5,908 nucleotides of DNA from Chloroflexota bacterium (GTDB lineage: Bacteria; Chloroflexota; Limnocylindria; Limnocylindrales; CSP1-4): contig JAKAAV010000162.1 in assembly GCA_021802185.1 (NCBI GenBank), forward strand, positions 1 through 5,908, read 5' to 3'. The notes below the pieces were generated by a model that did no database searches, was not told the DNA's origin, and saw only the letters and a program-made list of their open reading frames with translations. The position numbers were made by a program, and so were the translations under genes. This document shows positions 1 to 4,356 of this stretch, piece after piece (position 1 is the stretch's first letter; every line of letters begins with the position of its first letter).

Positions 1-2
1 CG

Positions 3-110
3 CCGCAGGCGAACCGCCGACCGCCCGGGCATGCGCCGGAGCCGGCCACGGCGGGGCGACCGACACCGGGAGATGCCGGCTCGATCCGGCGGGCGGCGCA
101 CGGCGCCTGA
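3..110 (+). CDS. Possible C-terminal end of an upstream gene (partial)
   Basis: This frame is open from the window edge for 35 codons and ends in TGA at 108-110. The final A of that stop is the first base of the next gene's ATG (the TGATG arrangement), a typical sign of translational coupling in an operon. The residues read as a Pro/Ala/Arg-rich tail ending in SIRRAAHGA, with no recognisable domain. The other two forward frames are also open here, and third-position GC does not separate them clearly. The assignment therefore rests mainly on the stop/start overlap. If the next gene is part of a histidine-type cluster, this could be the end of a neighbouring gene of that cluster, but nothing in the sequence shows it. 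Confidence 0.35.
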   Translation, partial: PQANRRPPGHAPEPATAGRPTPGDAGSIRRAAHGA

Positions 111-823
111 TGCAGGTCATCCCCAGCATCGACATCGCAGAGGGCCGCTCCCGGCTCGTGTTCTGGCCCGGCGCGTCGACGGGAACGGGCACGCCGACCG
201 ACCGGCCCGAGCGGATCGCGCGCCAGTTCGTCGAGCTCGGCGCGCCCGGCGTCCACGTCGTCGACATGGACGGGGCGCGACGCGGGCAGCCGGTCGCGCT
301 CGAGGCGGTGAGCCGGATCGCATCCGCAGTCGCGGTTCCGCTGCAGGTCGCGGGTGGGGCCGACGGCCCCGACCAGATCCAGCTGCTGTTCGCCGCGGGG
401 GCGACGCGCGTCGTGATGCCGCTGCTCGCCGTCGCCGAGGACGCGGCCAGGCTTCGTGCCTGCGTCGACGTGGCCGGCAGCTGGCTCGCGGTCGGCCTCG
501 ATCCGCGCCCCGACCGGATGCGCGAGCACGGATGGCAGGGTGGAGCGGTGCCGACGCTGACCCAGCTCGTGGAGCGTCTCGCCGACGCCGGCGTCCAGCG
601 GTTCGTCCTGTCGCACGGCGGCGAGGAGCCCGATCCGGCGCTGCTCGCGTCGCTGCTCGCCGCGGCCGACGCCGAGTTCTCGGTTGCCGGCGGGATCACG
701 TCGGTCGAGGGGATCCGGCGCGTCGCAGGGACGGGCGTGAGCGCCGTCATCCTCGGCGAAGCGCTGCTGTCGGGCAGGATCGACTACCGCGAGGCGATGG
801 AGGCGGCGAAGGATGCGACCTGA
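110..823 (+). CDS. Divergent HisA/HisF-family TIM-barrel protein
   Basis: This 237-residue protein matches the HisA family in length and barrel layout. HisA isomerises ProFAR to PRFAR in histidine synthesis. Visible family elements are IPSID with Asp8 (first catalytic acid), VVDMDGA at 50-56, GLDPRP with Asp131 at the position of the second HisA acid, AGGITS at 193-198 and GEALLSGR at 216-223. The last two form the C-terminal phosphate site. Two hallmarks are altered. The N-terminal phosphate loop, normally GGGIR, reads AGGAD (81-85). The usual TDIDRDGT segment is replaced by LSHGGEEPD (168-176). It may be a HisA paralogue with changed substrate or activity rather than the cell's HisA. ATG110 is the only usable start in the window; its Shine-Dalgarno is weak and it overlaps a possible upstream stop. 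The stop lies inside the next gene, so the two are probably cotranscribed. Family membership is fairly sure; enzymatic function is not. Confidence 0.82.
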   Translation: MQVIPSIDIAEGRSRLVFWPGASTGTGTPTDRPERIARQFVELGAPGVHVVDMDGARRGQPVALEAVSRIASAVAVPLQVAGGADGPDQIQLLFAAGATRVVMPLLAVAEDAARLRACVDVAGSWLAVGLDPRPDRMREHGWQGGAVPTLTQLVERLADAGVQRFVLSHGGEEPDPALLASLLAAADAEFSVAGGITSVEGIRRVAGTGVSAVILGEALLSGRIDYREAMEAAKDAT

Positions 824-1565
824 CGCGAACGGCCCCGGTACGGCCCCGGCCCCGGCCGTGCACCGGCGAACGGCCGTCCTGAACCTCGTCATCGGGCTGT
901 CGCTTGTGCTCGCTGCAGGATGCGGGGGCACGACCGCGTCGAACGCGGCGAGCGCGGCGAGCGTCCCTGCCGGTGGGAGTCCGGCGGCGCCGGCCTCGTC
1001 ACGCCCCGTGCCTTCGGTGCGGCCGCCAACCGCGACGCCGCTCGCGTCGGCGCCCGCGGAGCCCGGCGGCAACGGCACGACGGTCACGTTGCACACGACG
1101 AAGGGCGACATCGTCATCGCGCTGTTCACGAACAGCGCCCCGGTCGCAGCGCAGAACTTCGAGAACCTGGCGCGTGCCGGCTTCTACGACGGGACGCCGT
1201 TCCACCGGATCGTGCCCGGCTTCATGATCCAGGGCGGCGACCCGACGGGCACGGGATCCGGGGGACCGGGCTACTCGTTCCCGGACGAGCCCTTCGCCGG
1301 CTCGTACACGCCGGGCACGGTGGCGATGGCGAACGCCGGGCCGAACACGAACGGCTCCCAGTTCTTCATCGTGGTCGGCCCGCAGGCCGCCGGACTGCCG
1401 CACGCGTACACGATCTTCGGGACCGTGACGTCCGGCCTCGACGTTGCCGAGCAGATCGCGGCCGGGCCGCGGGGCGGTCCGCAGGACGACCGGGCGCTGC
1501 AGCCGGTCCGGATCCTGTCGGCTTCGGTGACGGCGCCCGCGTCGGCCTCGCCCGCCGCGTCGTAG
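813..1565 (+). CDS. Secreted lipoprotein cyclophilin (peptidyl-prolyl cis-trans isomerase)
   Basis: The gene encodes a 250-residue cyclophilin that should catalyse proline cis-trans isomerisation outside the cytoplasmic membrane. The N-terminus has HRR followed by a hydrophobic stretch and the lipobox LAAGC, so Cys37 would be lipidated. A Ser/Pro/Ala-rich linker (about 38-88) then leads to the cyclophilin domain (about 89-235). The domain shows FHRIVPGFMIQGGD with the catalytic Arg, MANAGPNTNGSQFF, and HAYTIFG in place of the classical K-H-x-V-F-G. The tail is Ala/Ser-rich. GGAGG at 799-803, 9 nt upstream, supports ATG813, which overlaps the preceding gene by 11 nt. An internal GTG at 858 would give a shorter, more typical signal peptide but has no Shine-Dalgarno. 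The cyclophilin call is firm; lipidation is inferred from the lipobox. Confidence 0.93.
   Translation: MRPDANGPGTAPAPAVHRRTAVLNLVIGLSLVLAAGCGGTTASNAASAASVPAGGSPAAPASSRPVPSVRPPTATPLASAPAEPGGNGTTVTLHTTKGDIVIALFTNSAPVAAQNFENLARAGFYDGTPFHRIVPGFMIQGGDPTGTGSGGPGYSFPDEPFAGSYTPGTVAMANAGPNTNGSQFFIVVGPQAAGLPHAYTIFGTVTSGLDVAEQIAAGPRGGPQDDRALQPVRILSASVTAPASASPAAS
1318..1355 (+). repeat. 38-bp direct repeat, copy 1 (cyclophilin core)
   Basis: This stretch is identical base for base to 1931-1968. It encodes the conserved VAMANAGPNTNG block of the lipoprotein cyclophilin. The copies are 613 bp apart in the same orientation. Confidence 0.9.
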
Positions 1566-1590
1566 CCCGCCGGCTCGTGGCTGCAGAGGC

Positions 1591-1614
1591 GGTCGCCGGC
1601 GCCGGCGCCCGACC
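1591..1614 (+). terminator. GC-rich hairpin after the lipoprotein cyclophilin gene
   Basis: Outer arms GGTCG (1591-1595) and CGACC (1610-1614) flank the 12-bp palindrome GCCGGCGCCGGC (1595-1606). It lies 26 nt after the stop and just before the next promoter. No T run follows, so it may be a weak or Rho-assisted terminator, or simply a GC-rich palindrome. Confidence 0.25.
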
Positions 1615-1644
1615 ACATCGCGCGGCGTCCGTTTCCCGGCCCTG

Positions 1645-1653
1645 TGCTAGGGT
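1645..1653 (+). promoter_or_regulatory. Extended -10 promoter of the cytoplasmic cyclophilin
   Basis: TGC followed by TAGGGT fits the extended -10 form TGn-TAnnnT. The predicted start of transcription is near 1660, leaving a leader of about 25 nt. No clear -35 box is seen 16-18 nt upstream, which is common for extended -10 promoters. Confidence 0.5.
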
Positions 1654-1671
1654 GTCGCGACGCCGGGGGCA

Positions 1672-1680
1672 GGAAAGGGG
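1672..1680 (+). promoter_or_regulatory. Ribosome binding site for the cytoplasmic cyclophilin
   Basis: The purine run GGAAAGGGG ends 3 nt before ATG1684, with its centre at a workable distance. It supports that ATG as the start. Confidence 0.5.
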
Positions 1681-1683
1681 ACC

Positions 1684-2157
1684 ATGGGGGCAACCGTCGA
1701 CACCACGCTCGGGACGTTCCGGATCGAGTTCGAGCGGGCGGCCGCGCCCGGGACGGTCGCGAACTTCGAGAAGCTCGCGCGACAGGGGTTCTACGACGGT
1801 GTCCTGTTCCACCGCGTCGTGCCGGGATTCGTCATCCAGGGCGGCGACCCGACCGGCACGGGCCGCGGCGGCCCCGGGTACAGCTTCGCCGACGAGCTGC
1901 CGGGGCGCGACCTCGACTACGACAGGTACGCGGTGGCGATGGCGAACGCCGGGCCGAACACGAACGGCAGCCAGTGGTTCGTGTGCCTGAGCGACCTGCG
2001 CGGGCGGCTGCCGAAGAACTACACGATCTTCGGGCGCGTCACCGACGGCACCGATGTCGTCGACCGGATCGGGGAGGTGCGCACGGGCCCCGGCGACCGG
2101 CCTGTCGACGAGGTGAAGATGACGCGGGTCGTCGTCGACGAGGAGCCATCGGAGTGA
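1684..2157 (+). CDS. Cytoplasmic cyclophilin-type peptidyl-prolyl isomerase
   Basis: This 157-residue single-domain cyclophilin has the usual length of bacterial cytoplasmic (PpiB-like) enzymes, which speed proline isomerisation during folding. There is no signal peptide; the protein starts directly in the first strand (VDTTLGTFRIEF). Key blocks are FHRVVPGFVIQGGD (catalytic Arg and the hydrophobic pocket), VAMANAGPNTNGSQWF and LPKNYTIFGRV. The position after NGSQ is Trp where Phe is usual. The C-terminus VVVDEEPSE is short and acidic. It directly follows a lipoprotein cyclophilin with very similar blocks, suggesting a tandem paralogue pair split between cytoplasm and cell surface. It has its own extended -10 box and purine-rich ribosome site, so it is probably transcribed separately. 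The function is secure at family level; clients are unknown. Confidence 0.94.
   Translation: MGATVDTTLGTFRIEFERAAAPGTVANFEKLARQGFYDGVLFHRVVPGFVIQGGDPTGTGRGGPGYSFADELPGRDLDYDRYAVAMANAGPNTNGSQWFVCLSDLRGRLPKNYTIFGRVTDGTDVVDRIGEVRTGPGDRPVDEVKMTRVVVDEEPSE
1931..1968 (+). repeat. 38-bp direct repeat, copy 2 (cyclophilin core)
   Basis: This is the second copy, in the cytoplasmic cyclophilin. Codon choice is identical across the block although the flanking codons differ. Confidence 0.9.
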
Positions 2158-2216
2158 GGCTCGGATGAGGGGACGGAGCGCTCGCTGACCGCGACATGCG
2201 TCGCCGGCTGCCGATT

Positions 2217-2236
2217 CCCGGGGGCGCGCCTCCGGG
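2217..2236 (+). terminator. GC-rich hairpin downstream of the cytoplasmic cyclophilin
   Basis: CCCGGGGG (2217-2224) pairs with CCTCCGGG (2229-2236), an 8-bp stem with one G-U pair and a CGCG loop, about 60 nt after the stop. No T run follows, so termination is only possible, not shown. Just after it, CGCGAGACG occurs twice with a 10-bp period (2242-2250 and 2252-2260). I see nothing else in 2237-2337. Confidence 0.35.
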
Positions 2237-2375
2237 ACGCACGCGAGACGCCGCGAGACGCGCGGGAGACAGTCGCCCGCCGAGTGGTGGCGTGTCCGCG
2301 AGGTGCCGCAAGGCGCCTGCAGCGGCGGAGTACCGGAAGATTACGGAATATTCACCAGCCTGCTATGTGTATCCC

Positions 2376-2405
2376 TTGAGCCGGACGGGGGCCCGCGGGT
2401 ACACT
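2376..2405 (+). promoter_or_regulatory. Sigma70-type promoter in front of the small RNA
   Basis: TTGAGC (2376-2381) and TACACT (2400-2405) are separated by 18 nt, each matching 4 of 6 consensus bases. Just upstream, about 2338-2373, is one of the few AT-richer patches in the window and could help polymerase binding. The predicted start is near 2412. The -10 box overlaps a base-paired arm proposed for the RNA, so either the start or the fold needs correction. Confidence 0.5.
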
Positions 2406-2586
2406 GTTCCTCGCTGCTCGTCAGCAACTGCCCCAGCAGCAGGGTCATGGGAAGGTCGGGTTAGGGTAGCCGGTGCAGCCGGCGTGATAGATGCCCTTGC
2501 AGCGTGGCAGAAGCTCCGTGTCATCGTGAGGTGATCGGAGACTTCACCGGGACAGTGTCGGGAGGCCCCTCTTCGGAGGGGCCTTT
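2401..2586 (+). ncRNA. Probable structured small RNA, 6S-like layout
   Basis: The stretch holds no convincing protein gene but lies between a promoter and a strong terminator. Arms 2401-2410 and 2549-2558 are complementary over 10 bp with one G-U pair. Inside, CTGCC (2428-2432) pairs with GGCAG (2506-2510), GGG (2442-2444) with CCC (2494-2496), and CAT (2446-2448) with ATG (2491-2493). An apical hairpin is formed by GCCGG (2469-2473) and CCGGC (2479-2483). Between the closing stem and the inner helix lies an asymmetric bubble. Its 3' side carries a hairpin, GGTGA (2530-2534) with TCACC (2544-2548). A long interrupted rod with a central bubble and a length of 175-190 nt is the layout of 6S RNA, which binds RNA polymerase. 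I see no SRP GGAAG/GCAGC signature, no tmRNA tag and no RNase P core. An unknown family is equally possible, and pairing was done by hand. Confidence 0.5.
2561..2586 (+). terminator. Strong intrinsic terminator with UUCG loop
   Basis: AGGCCCCTC (2563-2571) pairs perfectly with GAGGGGCCT (2576-2584) around a TTCG tetraloop, a 9-bp GC-rich stem followed by a short TT. This is the clearest terminator in the window. It ends the small RNA before the tRNA gene. Confidence 0.85.
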
Positions 2587-2671
2587 CGCATGCCTCCGAC
2601 CGGTGGTGTTGCCGGCCCTCGCGGCGGCCGGCCGGCCCGTGGCGAGCTCAGGCCATCGCCCCGCCATCCTG

Positions 2672-2677
2672 TAGGAT
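2672..2677 (+). promoter_or_regulatory. Possible -10 box of the tRNA-Arg gene
   Basis: TAGGAT lies 8 nt before the mature tRNA 5' end and resembles the TAGGGT box used upstream in this window. No convincing -35 element is seen. The rest of 2587-2685 shows nothing else recognisable. Confidence 0.35.
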
Positions 2678-2685
2678 GCGCACGT

Positions 2686-2761
2686 GCGCCCGTAGCTCAG
2701 TGGATAGAGCGTCTGCCTCCGGAGCAGAAGGCCGTGGGTTCGAGTCCCGCCGGGCGCGCCA
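2686..2761 (+). tRNA. tRNA-Arg, anticodon CCG
   Basis: A complete cloverleaf is visible. The acceptor is GCGCCCG/CGGGCGC and the D stem is GCTC/GAGC with GG in its loop. The anticodon stem TCTGC/GCAGA carries loop CTCCGGA, so the anticodon is CCG (2719-2721), reading CGG. The T stem is GTGGG/CCCGC with one G-U pair and loop TTCGAGT. The discriminator is G and CCA is encoded (2759-2761). CGG is a common arginine codon in such a GC-rich genome. No terminator follows before the next gene, so read-through into it is possible. Confidence 0.98.
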
Positions 2762-2817
2762 GCCTTCCCCGTCGGCCAGCGTCCCCCTGATCACGCCTGC
2801 ACGGCGACCGGTGCGCT

Positions 2818-3333
2818 ATGTGGCATCTTGGAGTCCCGCCTCTCGAACTCGTCATGCGGACGATCATCGTCTACGGGCTGTTCGTGCTCGCGCTGCGGAT
2901 CTTCGGCAAGCGCGAGGTGGGGCAGTTCACGTTGTTCGATCTCGCGCTCGTCCTGCTGGCCGCCAACGCGCTCCAGCCGGCGATCACGGGGCCGGACAAT
3001 TCCGTGCTCGGTGGGGCGATCATCATCACGACGATGTTCCTCCTGAACCTCGGCGTCTCCGTCGCACGCCGTCGGATGCCGTTCCTCCGCCGCCTGCTCG
3101 AGTCCGAGCCCACCGTCGTCGCGCGCGACGGCAGGTGGATCCAGCGCGCGATCGACGAACAGGAGCTCGACGACGCGGACCTCGAAGCCGCGCTCCGGGA
3201 GCACGGCGTCGCGCGCGTCCAGGACACCCAGCTCGTGGTGCTGGAGCAGGACGGGTCGATCAGCGTCGTGCCCAAGAGCGGAGGGCAGAAGGGACGGCGG
3301 CCCAGGCGGTTCCGGGGCCGGAAGGCGCGCTGA
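2818..3333 (+). CDS. DUF421 (YetF-like) membrane protein
   Basis: The 171-residue protein has the DUF421/YetF layout. Three membrane segments lie at about 14-28, 42-58 and 64-83. GKREVGQ (30-36) and FDL (40-42), the family signature, lie between the first two. A cytoplasmic domain (about 95-152) contains VVARDGRW and the closing strand QLVVLEQDGSISVV. The tail from 153 is strongly basic (KGRRPRRFRGRKAR). The molecular role of DUF421 proteins is poorly defined; Bacillus members are linked to spores and envelope, but nothing here indicates sporulation. ATG2818 has no evident Shine-Dalgarno. It is preferred over ATG2854 because family members carry a short segment before the first helix. The gene follows the tRNA by 56 nt with no clear promoter and converges on the HdeD gene. 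Confidence 0.85.
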   Translation: MWHLGVPPLELVMRTIIVYGLFVLALRIFGKREVGQFTLFDLALVLLAANALQPAITGPDNSVLGGAIIITTMFLLNLGVSVARRRMPFLRRLLESEPTVVARDGRWIQRAIDEQELDDADLEAALREHGVARVQDTQLVVLEQDGSISVVPKSGGQKGRRPRRFRGRKAR

Positions 3334-3345
3334 CCGCTATCGGTC
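3332..3345. terminator. Small inverted repeat between convergent genes
   Basis: GACCG and CGGTC flank a CTAT loop, starting inside the stop codon of the DUF421 gene in the 51-bp gap between two convergent genes. The 5-bp stem lacks a T run on either strand, so a terminator role is weakly supported. Confidence 0.2.
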
Positions 3346-3384
3346 CCACGCGCTCGCCCGCGCCGGCGCACCCGCCAGAGCTAG

Positions 3385-3945
3385 TCAGATCGGCAGCCTC
3401 AGTCCCGGCCCCCGGATCCGGCCGACCGACCGCATCCTCACGCCGAGGAGCAGCATCGCGATCCCGAACACGATCGAGTAGACACCGATCAGTGCCACCA
3501 GCGCAAGCGCACCCGCGCCCGGGAAGATGACGAGCGCGACGCCGAACACGAACGAGAGGATGCCCGCGAGTCCGAGCAGCCACTCGTCCTCCATCTCGCG
3601 TCGGAGTCGGATCGCGGTCGCCACCTCCATCGCGCCCGTGAGGATCGCCCAGGCGCCGATCAGGAGCACGAGCGCGACCGCCGTGATGCCGGGAACCAGC
3701 AGCGCGACCACGCCGGCGCCGATCCCGAGGACGCCCTCGGCGAGCACGACCCACCAGCGTCCGCGCTCCCGGTGTGTCGCGACCGACGCGATCGCGGCAA
3801 TGCCGTCGACGATCGCGTAGAGGCCGAACAGCGTGACCAGCACGACGAGCGTCAGGCCGGGCCAGAGGAGCGCGGCGATCCCGAACAGGATCGCGAGCAC
3901 GCCTCGCAGCGCGAGCAGCCACCAGGTACGAATGAACGCGTCCGT
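3385..3945 (-). CDS. HdeD/DUF308 family multi-pass membrane protein, probable ACG start
   Basis: The protein is almost wholly hydrophobic, with about six membrane helices in three related pairs. It carries the DUF308/HdeD pattern WWLLALRGVLAILFGIAALL at the N-terminus and repeated G-x-W/Y-x-I-x-x-G turns (LFGLYAIVDG, LIGAWAILTG, LIGVYSIVFG). HdeD of E. coli is an acid-resistance membrane protein; most members have no known role. The frame has no ATG, GTG or TTG from its upstream stop (4027-4029) until GTG at 3900. Starting there would cut off the family-typical WWLL segment and part of helix 1. A perfect AGGAGG (3957-3952) sits 6 nt before an in-frame ACG (3945-3943), giving 186 residues starting (M)DAFIRTWW. 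That length and N-terminus fit the family. ATT at 3933 is a less well spaced alternative. The gene lies about 107 bp after acylphosphatase. Confidence 0.83.
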   Translation of the reverse strand, partial: TDAFIRTWWLLALRGVLAILFGIAALLWPGLTLVVLVTLFGLYAIVDGIAAIASVATHRERGRWWVVLAEGVLGIGAGVVALLVPGITAVALVLLIGAWAILTGAMEVATAIRLRREMEDEWLLGLAGILSFVFGVALVIFPGAGALALVALIGVYSIVFGIAMLLLGVRMRSVGRIRGPGLRLPI

Positions 3946-3951
3946 GGAACA

Positions 3952-3957
3952 CCTCCT
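3952..3957 (-). promoter_or_regulatory. Perfect Shine-Dalgarno before the HdeD-family gene
   Basis: AGGAGG read on the minus strand is the strongest ribosome site in the window. It stands 6 nt from the in-frame ACG and 51 nt from the first in-frame GTG, so it argues against the GTG start. Confidence 0.7.
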
Positions 3958-4052
3958 CGCCGAGAAGTACTCGAACGGGCATGTCGCCCGCGCCCGCCGC
4001 GTGGCGCGCGTGGTTTCGGCCGGCCTTCAGTCGGCGCGGTCGCCTCGGTGGC

Positions 4053-4349
4053 TCAGTCGCCGCGATGCGACCCGGCACGGATCTCGAAGCGTCCGCGCAG
4101 GCCACGCGCAGGCATCTCCGTCACGTCCACGTCGGACACCCAGGATCCCGGCGGCCCATCCCGGAGCGCGTCGAGCAGGGTATCGACCGCGGGCGCCTCG
4201 CCCTCGGCCACGACGAGGACCGATCCGTCGGGCTCGTTGAGGACCCAGCCCGACACCCCGGCGTCGTTCGCGGCGCGCGCCGCGAACCACCGGAATCCCA
4301 CGCCCTGGACCATCCCCCGGACGATGGCCTCGACGGAACGGACGGCCAT
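4053..4349 (-). CDS. acyP: Acylphosphatase
   Basis: A 98-residue protein of usual family length. Acylphosphatase hydrolyses the carboxyl-phosphate bond of acyl phosphates in the cytoplasm. The signature is complete: VRGMVQGVGFR (10-20) with the catalytic Arg20 in the phosphate loop, and GWVLNEPDGSV (34-44) with catalytic Asn38. The remainder fits the ferredoxin-like fold, including the final RFEIR strand. The frame is open further upstream, but that part overlaps holB in another frame; the ATG at 4349 begins just before the first strand and is the natural start. It begins 7 nt after the holB stop with no clear Shine-Dalgarno, suggesting translational coupling to holB. The 107 bp after it hold no gene and no clear promoter for the next one. 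Confidence 0.95.
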   Translation of the reverse strand: MAVRSVEAIVRGMVQGVGFRWFAARAANDAGVSGWVLNEPDGSVLVVAEGEAPAVDTLLDALRDGPPGSWVSDVDVTEMPARGLRGRFEIRAGSHRGD

Positions 4350-4356
4350 CAGCGCG

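Noticed and set aside
31..882. Long Arg-rich forward open frame across the HisA-like gene
   Set aside because: It is a frame shadow of the HisA-like gene: extreme Arg/Ala content, no domain, and full overlap with a recognisable protein.
2196..2534. 112-codon forward open frame over the gene-free region
   Set aside because: It runs through the promoter and proposed RNA, has low-complexity Arg/Pro/Ala composition at the start, no ribosome site and no recognisable motif.
2401..2586. SRP RNA, tmRNA or riboswitch as explanation of the small RNA
   Set aside because: There is no GGAAG/GCAGC SRP loop pair, no tRNA-like end or tag frame, and the terminator is followed by a tRNA gene, not a regulated coding gene.
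2590..2790. Short forward open frame through the tRNA gene
   Set aside because: It is a translation of the tRNA-Arg and its flanks, with no coding evidence.
3260..4105. Long minus-strand open frame overlapping the HdeD gene
   Set aside because: It is an Arg/Ala-rich shadow in another frame of a clear membrane protein. Its GTG-VFHGRVHS stretch only looks well placed because it shares the AGGAGG.
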